Positions 1 through 5,509 of a stretch of 9,469 nt of DNA are shown here, piece after piece (within the stretch, counting starts at the first letter, position 1; every line of letters starts with the position of its first letter). Both the position numbers and the translations under genes were made by a program. The notes below the pieces were generated by a model. It searched no databases and was not told the DNA's origin. It worked only from the letters and a program-made list of their open reading frames with translations. The stretch is taken from positions 1-9,469 of the forward strand of contig CAKNAD010000103.1 in NCBI GenBank assembly GCA_929200515.1. Reading direction: 5' to 3'. This DNA is from Candidatus Gorgonimonas leptogorgiae (GTDB lineage: Bacteria; Pseudomonadota; Gammaproteobacteria; Pseudomonadales; Endozoicomonadaceae).

Positions 1-5
1 GAAAA

Positions 6-25
6 GTTCTAAAGTGATTTAGAAC
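6..25. terminator. Perfect 8-bp stem-loop downstream of the 339-aa gene
   Basis: GTTCTAAA and TTTAGAAC form a perfect 8-bp inverted repeat with a 4-nt loop. Read on the minus strand, which is the strand of the 339-aa gene ending at 86, the stem is followed directly by TTTTC at the window edge, so it could act as a weak Rho-independent terminator. A third copy of the arm, GGTTCTAAA at 69-77, pairs with TTTAGAACC at 18-26, so alternative folds are possible. The terminator role is inferred. Confidence 0.4.
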
Positions 26-52
26 CTTCGCCCTTTAGGGCGGAGTAGTTCA
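26..52 (+). mobile_element. Right-end stem-loop of a tnpB-type (IS200/IS605 or IS607) element
   Basis: A 9-bp stem (26-34 with 37-45, one T-G wobble) is built around TCGCCCTTTAGGGCGG and followed by AGTAGTTCA. A GC-rich CGCCC..GGGCG hairpin ending in GTAGTTCA is characteristic of the right end, and of the 3' end of the guide (omega/re) RNA, of many tnpB-carrying elements. Its GC content contrasts sharply with the AT-rich surroundings. The tnpB gene itself would lie to the left, outside the window. The same 16-bp core recurs at 9438-9453. Identification rests on recall of the family pattern, not a search. Confidence 0.5.
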
Positions 53-85
53 GAAAAGACGGTAAATAGGTTCTAAATAAGTATT

Positions 86-1105
86 CTATTTCGGTAGAGA
101 AGCAGCAAATTCTTGAAGGTTAGGGAAAATTATTTTTCCTTCATCATTAACTTCAATACCATGATTTTTTTGTAATGTTTCAATTTTATTTTTAAGGGTT
201 AATTCTTTACTGGTTAGATTTTGTTTTTCAAATTTTAAATTTGTATACTTTTTTTCATTAGGACCTATAGCTTTATTAAGCTTTGGTGGCTCTGGACAAA
301 TATCAAGAAAGCTTTTTATGATGATTAATTCCGATTTGCTTACACAAGGTCTCAAATTATGTAGTAGCTCTATTTGAGAGTACCAATCATTAGAGCCGTT
401 ATTTACAAAATTGCAAAAAGAAACGGCAGCTCTGGTATATTGATATACTTGTTTATCATCTGAATGACCTCTCAAGCCTTGGGTATTAGTAGAGCTAGGC
501 GTTTCAGTTGTGTTATGGTTAGCTGGGGTGTCATCATCATGATAAATATTTGTAACTAAACCTCGTATAGCGAGATAGCCTCCAAGTATAGTAGTCAACT
601 CTTTGAATTTTTCATTGTATTCTACTGTCTCTGCTTCAAATATTTGTTTTGCTTTACTAGTTAATTCTTGATGTTCTTCTATAGCTTTAGGCTCTATTTG
701 TTGTAATTTCCTTGTTGTTTCTTCTATGTTTTTACGAATGTTTGTTTTTTCTATTAAATTTGAATGTAATGTCTGTCTTATTTGTGTTTGAATATGTGAT
801 ATACCACGTTCAGTGATAGGTTTTAAGCTACCAACACTTGCCCATAAATAAAGCATAGATGAAGCAACACCAGCACCAACTCCTTTTAAGATGTCATTGC
901 GTGTAGCAGGATCAACAAGTGTTGCTACGGCAAATCCTCCCATAACTCCTGCTGCTCCTACGAAGCATGCACAGTTAGTTTTTTTATATTTTGTTCCTTG
1001 TGTATAATCATAATAAGTGAATTTTGTTTGAAACTGATCGTTATGATTCAAAGTTAAATTTTCAGCAGTAGTAGATGCTATTTGAGAAGTAGTGATATTT
1101 GTCAT
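86..1105 (-). CDS. Hypothetical membrane-associated coiled-coil protein (339 aa)
   Basis: I do not recognise this protein as a member of a named family. After a polar Thr/Asn-rich N-terminus it has two closely spaced hydrophobic segments, about residues 46-65 (Gly/Ala-rich, starting CACFVGAAG) and 72-92 (GVGAGVASSMLYLW). Together they look like a membrane hairpin. Residues 105-170 are charged and heptad-like, suggesting coiled coil; 168-186 is a third, weaker hydrophobic stretch; 190-215 is a polar linker rich in Thr, Ser and Asn; 284-315 is probably a second coiled coil. A paired hydrophobic hairpin followed by coiled coil recalls inclusion-membrane or host-membrane proteins of intracellular bacteria, but that is architecture, not homology. 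There is no cleavable signal peptide. The ATG start is supported by AAGG (1112-1115) six bases upstream. The gene stands alone. Confidence 0.75.
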   Translation of the reverse strand: MTNITTSQIASTTAENLTLNHNDQFQTKFTYYDYTQGTKYKKTNCACFVGAAGVMGGFAVATLVDPATRNDILKGVGAGVASSMLYLWASVGSLKPITERGISHIQTQIRQTLHSNLIEKTNIRKNIEETTRKLQQIEPKAIEEHQELTSKAKQIFEAETVEYNEKFKELTTILGGYLAIRGLVTNIYHDDDTPANHNTTETPSSTNTQGLRGHSDDKQVYQYTRAAVSFCNFVNNGSNDWYSQIELLHNLRPCVSKSELIIIKSFLDICPEPPKLNKAIGPNEKKYTNLKFEKQNLTSKELTLKNKIETLQKNHGIEVNDEGKIIFPNLQEFAASLPK

Positions 1106-1111
1106 AGGAAA

Positions 1112-1115
1112 CCTT
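1112..1115 (-). promoter_or_regulatory. Ribosome binding site of the 339-aa gene
   Basis: AAGG on the minus strand lies six bases before the ATG at 1105 and is the only purine-rich match nearby, which supports this start. No convincing -35/-10 pair could be chosen in the very AT-rich sequence upstream (1116-1230). Confidence 0.5.
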
Positions 1116-1299
1116 TATTTATTAATGGATATTAAACAAAAAATTAAGTATTACTTTTTAGGTAACAATATCTAGACTTGTTTGTAACTAAATAGTTTAA
1201 AATTTATTTTATATTTTACTTTTATATCGTAAAAAGTTTTAGCGATGTTGGCACAAAAGGGCATTGGGGTAGTGGGGATTGTGAATGTATTTTAAAAAG

Positions 1300-1350
1300 T
1301 GTAAAAGATATATACACGTAGCAGATGGAAATGCTAGGTTTCAGGGCTAA
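1300..1350 (+). pseudogene. Gene fragment related to the pseudogene at 4755-5344 (front part)
   Basis: Read in the plus direction, this stretch encodes CKRYIHVADGNARFQG then stop. The pseudogene at 4755-5344 encodes CRVFIHVADENA in its front part (minus strand, about 5184-5220). At the DNA level 23 of 26 bases match (1311-1336 against 5185-5210, reversed). The fragment has no start codon or RBS and ends at a stop. It points in the opposite direction to the neighbouring fragment 1334-1546, which matches the back part of the same pseudogene, so the ancestral gene here seems to have been broken by an inversion. The protein family is not recognised. Confidence 0.45.
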
Positions 1351-1546
1351 GTAAAAAGCTTAACTTCATCGTTAAATAGTCTTGAAGTGTAATAAACATT
1401 CCTGCGACAATTTGCCTTAAATTTAATCTTTTTACTAATCTCTGCAAACACGCATCTTCAAGTAGAAGATGTATAGCTGTAATTTTCATGCAATAATCTA
1501 TGGCTAAGACACCCACAATGACATCAGTTACTTGTTTTATTTGTAG
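1334..1546 (-). pseudogene. Gene fragment related to the pseudogene at 4755-5344 (back part)
   Basis: The open frame runs from an upstream stop at 1547-1549 to a stop at 1334-1336. An internal ATG at 1516 would give 60 aa, but no RBS precedes it. The first part reads KQVTDVIVGVLAIDYCMKIT and matches KQVTNVIVDDLAMDYCVKMT at the end of the pseudogene at 4755-5344. The DNA of this part (1482-1539 against 4825-4882) is about 88% identical, 51 of 58 bases. The similarity begins in the middle of a frame and fades after it, as expected for a leftover piece. Past that point (residues such as EDACLQRLVKRLNLRQIV) I recognise nothing. I treat it as a remnant rather than a working small gene. Confidence 0.5.
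1482..1539. repeat. 58-bp dispersed direct repeat, copy 1
   Basis: 51 of 58 bases are identical to 4825-4882 in the same orientation, by direct base-by-base comparison. Five of the seven differences are C/T or A/G changes. The repeat corresponds to the shared back-part coding stretch of the two decayed gene copies, so it marks old duplication rather than a separate repeat family. Confidence 0.75.
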
Positions 1547-1605
1547 TCATTCTATTAACCCAGTGCTAAGTTTTTCTGCGTGGTCATGCAAATATAATAA
1601 ATTGA

Positions 1606-1740
1606 ACTAATTTAAAAGATAAAAGTCTAAACAGCATCAGGTTACAGCAACCAGAAGAACCAATGTTACAGTGTGTTTTATCAGATAAAAATTATCTAAC
1701 TCATTGTTCCTTTATTAAATATTTAAAAACAAGAGAGTAA
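1606..1740 (+). pseudogene. Short open frame or gene tail just upstream of the D123-like gene
   Basis: A 44-codon open frame ends in TAA TAA at 1738-1743, directly before the GTG start at 1745. It contains one ATG at 1663, which would give a 25-residue peptide beginning MLQCVLSDKNYLTH. No RBS is evident before this ATG. The composition (QQPEEPMLQCVLSD) looks protein-like, so it may be the tail of a lost gene, a leader peptide or chance. I do not recognise it. Confidence 0.2.
1733..1737 (+). promoter_or_regulatory. Ribosome binding site fixing the GTG start at 1745
   Basis: GAGAG (within AAGAGAG, 1731-1737) lies seven bases before GTG at 1745. The next in-frame ATG is at codon 33, where no comparable purine tract was noted, so GTG is the preferred start. 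Confidence 0.5.
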
Positions 1741-1744
1741 TAAA

Positions 1745-2959
1745 GTGTTTCCTTTAAATAACCAGCTTAAAACTAATAGCTTTGACAAAGAAAATTATAG
1801 TCAACAAAATACAAATTGTTCTACTCCAGTATTTACTAGCATGAGTGTAGCACCTTTAGCCGCTAATCGAGTAGATGAGTTGTTAACTACAAATAGAAAT
1901 ATTCAATCCAGCGCGGAACAACCTAGTTGTATTATTGTTGCTGATGTGTTTGCAACTGGAGAATTTAAAAAAACAAATACACAAAGAGCTATTATAGCAA
2001 CTAGTATTGAATTAACAGATGTTAAAGAAGATGATGACAATAAAGGTGGAAAATATAATGGTTCAAACCATTGGGTAAACAATGTAAGACCTAGTGATTA
2101 TGATGCTGTTCAAGAAAATCTTAAAACAAGTAACTGGGTCAAAGAGCTAAAAGAAACTTATGAAGAGATTACCATACCAGTACAACATGTAAAAACGCTA
2201 TTTGGAGCTTATCGGGTATCCCTGTGTAAGGGTACAAGTTGGATTAATGGCAATATATCAAACACTTCTGCAAGTGATTTAAATGATATTTTTAATTATC
2301 CTGAAGACTATGAAGCTAAAACCGGAACAAAAAGAATTGCAGAAATAAAAGCAATAATAGAAACAGAAACAAAATTAAAAGAAAAGTTTGCCAGAACAGA
2401 TTATGCATCTTTTAAAAATACTAGATGGAGAAAAGAATATAATACAAGTTTACGTAAAATGTATGAATCGCTTATTTTATCAGACTTGAAGCATTCACCT
2501 CTTTCTTATCAACCTGCAAATGAAAATAGCCAGCATGACGCTACTGATCTTAAAGTGTATTTGTTTCCATGGCAAGATATAGATAGCGACCGTGAGTTTC
2601 GAGTATTTGTTTATAATAATAAAATAACAGCAATATCTCAACAGAATTTATATCAATCAAATGAAGTATTAGCTGCAAGTCCTACTAGTGAAGATCGTGC
2701 TGAAAAAATTAAGCACTGGTGTGATATTATTGAAGGTTATTTCCTAGATAAAATACGTACTAAAATTAAATACATATCATCTTATGTTCTTGATATTGCA
2801 ATCATTGATAAAGATAGAAAAGAAGTAGCTTATCCAATTGAGCTTAATCCTTTTGGTAAAGAGTATACATCTGGGTCTTCTTTGTTTAATTGGATTACTG
2901 ATCAAGATATTTTATATAGTGACAATACTGAAAATCTTCATTTTCGATATGTAGTTTAA
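1745..2959 (+). CDS. CDC123/D123-like ATP-grasp protein (404 aa), probable eukaryote-type effector
   Basis: The protein resembles the D123 (CDC123) family, whose eukaryotic members bind eIF2 gamma and help assemble the translation initiation factor eIF2; the family is a divergent ATP-grasp fold. Recognisable blocks are in the right order. K162-GTSWINGN (162-170), followed by NTSASDLNDIF (173-183), matches the 'K-[DG]-[AT]-[ST]-W-I .. SDv..ll' block. YLFPWQDIDSDREFRVFV (272-289) matches 'LRKW..i.p..EFRCFV'. KITAISQQ (293-300) matches 'KLIGISQRD'. Then come VLDIAI (348-353) and ELNPFG (366-371), the metal/ATP-binding 'DFNPfG' block, and SLFNW (379-383). Length is close to the usual 330-400 residues. 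Deviations are Glu for the usual Asp before L-N-P and YLFPW in place of LRKW. Residues 1-60 are a polar extension absent from the core family. The GTG start is supported by GAGAG. The gene converges on the Fic gene. ATP binding is likely; the substrate or target is unknown. Confidence 0.85.
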   Translation: MFPLNNQLKTNSFDKENYSQQNTNCSTPVFTSMSVAPLAANRVDELLTTNRNIQSSAEQPSCIIVADVFATGEFKKTNTQRAIIATSIELTDVKEDDDNKGGKYNGSNHWVNNVRPSDYDAVQENLKTSNWVKELKETYEEITIPVQHVKTLFGAYRVSLCKGTSWINGNISNTSASDLNDIFNYPEDYEAKTGTKRIAEIKAIIETETKLKEKFARTDYASFKNTRWRKEYNTSLRKMYESLILSDLKHSPLSYQPANENSQHDATDLKVYLFPWQDIDSDREFRVFVYNNKITAISQQNLYQSNEVLAASPTSEDRAEKIKHWCDIIEGYFLDKIRTKIKYISSYVLDIAIIDKDRKEVAYPIELNPFGKEYTSGSSLFNWITDQDILYSDNTENLHFRYVV

Positions 2960-2960
2960 A

Positions 2961-2973
2961 GCCCTCAGAGGGC
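2961..2973. terminator. Small stem-loop between two convergent genes
   Basis: GCCCTC-A-GAGGGC is a perfect 6-bp inverted repeat (in practice four to five pairs with a small loop). It occupies most of the 20-bp gap between the plus-strand D123-like stop and the minus-strand Fic stop, and it is the most GC-rich spot nearby. It could serve as a bidirectional terminator. On the minus strand it is followed by TTTAAA; there is no long T-tract on either side, so it would be weak. Confidence 0.4.
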
Positions 2974-2979
2974 AAGTGA

Positions 2980-4725
2980 TTATGTATTTGTAATTTGCTC
3001 TAGAAAAGATATAGTATCTTTATATAGGTTATGATTAGCATACTCTTGCATCAATTCTAATGGGAGTTTTTTAGTTTCTGGACTGTTGGTAGAAACAGGA
3101 TGTTGTATAGTATCAGAAGAAGCATATAATGCCTGCACTAATTTTGTATCGTTAGTAGTGCAAGCAATGCGAACTTTCTCGTCTTCGGGTAGTACAGTGC
3201 GCCAATCAGCAGTTAAATTTGGTTTTATTGTTGGCATTTTAATGCAATTATTTAAGAATAATTGAGCAAGCTGTTCATATGGTAAAAACGCGATGTCTTC
3301 CCATAAATTATATAACTGCTTAGTAGGCCATAAACCTCTAGATATAATTAAAGTTGGGTAGAGTATAAAAAAAATACTTCTACCATTTGCATCTTCTAGA
3401 AAGTGAGTTTTGCACAATAAACTCCCTAGTTTTGTTAGTGCTGTTAGGTATTCTAAGTCTGTAATTACCTCTTGTATCTTTGTATTAAAATCAGCGATTA
3501 TTTGTTCGGTGTAAGCTTGTTTATCGTGATTATCAGTATCAAATTTAACAACAATTCCTAGCTTTTGTTTATCTATGGTATTTAGTATAAATTTAAACGG
3601 GTAAGCTTCTGAATTTACTTCAGTTTCTTTTCCTGTATCTTTTTCTATAATACTTGTAATTCTACAATAATCTTTTTCAGTGTCTTGTAATCGTATTTTG
3701 TGGTTTTTTTTTAATTTTGTATTTATAGCTTCCTCTAATAAGTCTTTATCAAGAGGAACTTCCATTTCTAAATTTTTTAAGCGATTAAATGTTTTCCTGT
3801 TACACTCATCAGGTATATTATAAATAGAATCATAGGTAACACGTTTAGCGATTTTACCTTTCTGTAATAGTTCATCTAGTGCACCTGGATGCTCAGGTAA
3901 AAAATAAACGCCATACTCCACTTTAGTATTATTATCAGTAGGTTTACAAGAAAAAACACTAGCAATATTTTTTATAATATCTATACTCAGTGTCTTTCGG
4001 TGAACAACTAGTGTTTCAATCGCCATTGCTAATGCTATGATACTTCGAGAACTGTAGCGCCATTCGTTATCAAATAGAAACATGCCTGAATCATTGCTAT
4101 CGTTGTTATAATCTTCAATATTTTTATAAAGAATATTTCCTTCTATAAATAGTTTGTAGATATTTGCTGTATACTTTTTTTTATCTTCAGCAGAAAAGCC
4201 TAGTAAATTAGTTAATTGCTTAACCATTTGATAATAGACTTTAACTGAGTCTAAAAAATCTAAACAGAAAGATAAATTTACATTTTCTGAAGCTAGTAAG
4301 TCAGTATTAATTTTATTTTTAACAGCATCAATAATTTGAATTACTGCAAGATTTTTAGTTTCTGCTTGTATGAATAGTGCTTCAAGTCTTTTTGATGATA
4401 AATTAAAAAAACCATTATCATCTCTTGTAGCATGAATTCTTGGCAAAAAATTCTCGGTTAACATTGAAGCATTTAATTTAGATAAAGTTAAATATTGCTT
4501 TAGGTCGTTATAAAATTCATCGGTAATTTTATTAAAGCTCTCTGAGTTAGCATCTCTTGTTGCAGATATGGATGTGTCGGCTAGTACAGTTTTTCGTTTG
4601 TCTATCGAGTTACTGTGTTTATCATCTGCAAACGAAGTTTTAGATGATTTTGAGTCGTTGTAATTGTTATTTGTGTGTTTGTTAGGAATTCTAGGAGTGT
4701 TATTAGATTTATTAATATTATCCAT
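2980..4725 (-). CDS. Fic-domain protein with ankyrin-like C-terminus (581 aa), probable effector
   Basis: Fic-fold enzymes transfer AMP, UMP, phosphocholine or related groups to hydroxyls of target proteins. Here HFLEDANGR (441-449, DNA about 3379-3405) matches the core H-x-[FL]-x-[DE]-[AG]-N-G-R, with catalytic His441, Asp445, Asn447 and Arg449. The helix ahead of it (about 410-440) and the following FFILYPTLIISRGLWP also fit the fold. The second conserved Arg, three residues after the first, is Phe. Residues 1-60 are low-complexity Asn/Ser/Lys sequence; about 65-335 is a helical domain of unknown type containing FIEGN (193-197). After the Fic core, KVRIACTTNDTKLVQALYAS (517-536) and LPLELMQEYA (554-563) resemble degenerate ankyrin repeats. 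I chose ATG at 4725 because AAGG lies seven bases upstream; an in-frame TTG five codons earlier has no such site. Substrate and cofactor are unknown. Confidence 0.75.
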   Translation of the reverse strand: MDNINKSNNTPRIPNKHTNNNYNDSKSSKTSFADDKHSNSIDKRKTVLADTSISATRDANSESFNKITDEFYNDLKQYLTLSKLNASMLTENFLPRIHATRDDNGFFNLSSKRLEALFIQAETKNLAVIQIIDAVKNKINTDLLASENVNLSFCLDFLDSVKVYYQMVKQLTNLLGFSAEDKKKYTANIYKLFIEGNILYKNIEDYNNDSNDSGMFLFDNEWRYSSRSIIALAMAIETLVVHRKTLSIDIIKNIASVFSCKPTDNNTKVEYGVYFLPEHPGALDELLQKGKIAKRVTYDSIYNIPDECNRKTFNRLKNLEMEVPLDKDLLEEAINTKLKKNHKIRLQDTEKDYCRITSIIEKDTGKETEVNSEAYPFKFILNTIDKQKLGIVVKFDTDNHDKQAYTEQIIADFNTKIQEVITDLEYLTALTKLGSLLCKTHFLEDANGRSIFFILYPTLIISRGLWPTKQLYNLWEDIAFLPYEQLAQLFLNNCIKMPTIKPNLTADWRTVLPEDEKVRIACTTNDTKLVQALYASSDTIQHPVSTNSPETKKLPLELMQEYANHNLYKDTISFLEQITNT

Positions 4726-4732
4726 GTATATA

Positions 4733-4736
4733 CCTT
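4733..4736 (-). promoter_or_regulatory. Ribosome binding site fixing the ATG at 4725
   Basis: AAGG on the minus strand is seven bases from the ATG at 4725. It overlaps the in-frame TTG five codons upstream, so initiation at that TTG is unlikely. Confidence 0.55.
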
Positions 4737-4824
4737 GCAATATAGTTTATATTTTTAGTTGCTAACTGTTAAAGCTGATGTTAAATCTTTAAGGTTATCG
4801 ACAATAGTTATTTCTAAAGCAGTC

Positions 4825-4882
4825 ATTTTCACGCAATAATCCATGGCTAAGTCGTCCACAATAACATTAGTTACTTGTTTTA
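4825..4882. repeat. 58-bp dispersed direct repeat, copy 2
   Basis: This is the partner of 1482-1539 (51 of 58 bases identical, same orientation). It lies in the back part of the pseudogene upstream of the Fic gene. The 3.3 kb between the copies holds the D123-like and Fic genes, so recombination between the repeats would delete both, although the identity is low for frequent recombination. Confidence 0.75.
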
Positions 4883-5230
4883 AAAATATGCTCCATAAGG
4901 GTGTATGTTAGTTTCAACCCTTACAATATAGTCAGTAATATCAGGAGGTTTAGGAGTTTTTTCGAAGACAAAAGCGCTATGAATAACGTGTTTTACCCAA
5001 GTAAGATCAGCATTCAGATACTTCAATGGTTGTTGCGTATCTTCATGTTTACCTACTACCCAAATTACTGCATAAATAGGGTGGACATCTTTAGTTAGAA
5101 TACGGTATTTTGCAGATTAACATCAATGCTGGCAATAATCATTGTTTTGCCTACATCATTTGGTTTAAAATATTGGTTGCTTTAAGCATTTTCATCTGCC
5201 ACGTGTATAAATACTCTGCATAAAACTACT

Positions 5231-5344
5231 TCATGATGAAACAAATAACAAAATTAATACAAACCCTGCCGTTAATTTTCTAAGATTATTAATGTTATCT
5301 AATTTAACTTTTGGTGGTTTTTTATTTTTCTTGAAATATTCCAT
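5231..5344 (-). CDS. 37-residue membrane peptide frame (intact head of the pseudogene)
   Basis: ATG at 5344 to TGA at 5231 gives MEYFKKNKKPPKVK, a polar stretch, then LRKLTAGFVLILLFVSS. It has a basic cytoplasmic end and one membrane helix that ends at the stop. The downstream sequence continues the ancestral protein in another frame, so this is most simply the surviving head of the pseudogene. Expression as an independent small membrane protein cannot be excluded. On the minus strand the bases ahead of the ATG read AAGGATTC further upstream (5355-5362) and AAATTTTAAATA nearer, so ribosome binding would be weak. Confidence 0.25.
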   Translation of the reverse strand: MEYFKKNKKPPKVKLDNINNLRKLTAGFVLILLFVSS

Positions 5345-5509
5345 TATTTAAAATTTAAGGATTCTAGATTTTATCTAGATCGCATACACTAAATAAAAAA
5401 ATAACTGATGTCAATAAAAACATTTTTAAAAAAAGCAATATAAAAGACTGAAGTCTTTTATATATGTGTTTTATGCATATAATATAGACAAATAATACTT
5501 ATAGGATTT
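5345..5509. other. AT-rich spacer between the large gene and the pseudogene
   Basis: No coding remnant was seen. The spacer contains the terminator-like stem-loop at 5439-5462 and, at 5363-5380, TCTAGATTTTATCTAGA, a 6-bp inverted repeat (TCTAGA) with a short AT loop. The latter is near the region where a promoter for the pseudogene would be expected. Confidence 0.4.
5429..5462 (-). terminator. Rho-independent terminator of the 1059-aa gene
   Basis: TATAAAAGACT (5439-5449) and AGTCTTTTATA (5452-5462) form a perfect 11-bp stem with a 2-nt loop. On the minus strand the stem is followed by TTGCTTTTTTT, ending near 5429. It lies about 50 bp past the stop codon of the 1059-aa gene. The stem is AT-rich, so its strength is uncertain, but placement and T-tract fit. 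Confidence 0.6.

Larger units (their letters stand above)
4755..5344 (-). pseudogene. Decayed gene for a membrane-anchored or exported protein
   Basis: Starting at ATG 5344, a clean 37-codon frame encodes a Lys-rich N-terminus (MEYFKKNKKPPKVK) and one hydrophobic segment (KLTAGFVLILLFV), then stops at 5231-5233. Coding then continues in other frames: VVLCRVFIHVADENA with a stop at 5182-5184; SNQYFKPNDVGKTMIIASID; then, after a shift near 5095-5110, RILTKDVHPIYAVIWVVGKH and DITDYIVRVETNIHPYGAY; and, after another shift near 4880, KQVTNVIVDDLAMDYCVKMT to a stop at 4755-4757. At least three frame changes and one in-frame stop make it non-functional. The layout (basic N-terminus, one membrane segment, soluble domain) suggests a single-pass inner-membrane or exported protein, perhaps of a secretion or transfer apparatus. 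I do not recognise the family. It ends 29 bp before the Fic gene on the same strand, and part of it is repeated at 1300-1546. Confidence 0.65.

Noticed and set aside
1334..1516. 60-codon minus-strand frame as an independent small gene
   Set aside because: Similarity to the pseudogene extends upstream of its ATG and no RBS is present, so it is a fragment.
1685..1697. GATAA-AAA-TTATC palindrome upstream of the D123-like gene as an operator
   Set aside because: Short AT-only palindromes are expected by chance in this composition and no regulator or second copy supports it.
4726..4740. TTG start for the Fic gene five codons upstream
   Set aside because: The AAGG ribosome binding site overlaps this codon and is correctly spaced for the ATG at 4725.
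4901..5098. 65-codon plus-strand open frame
   Set aside because: It is antisense to the pseudogene whose minus-strand frames give coherent protein sequence; no RBS precedes it.
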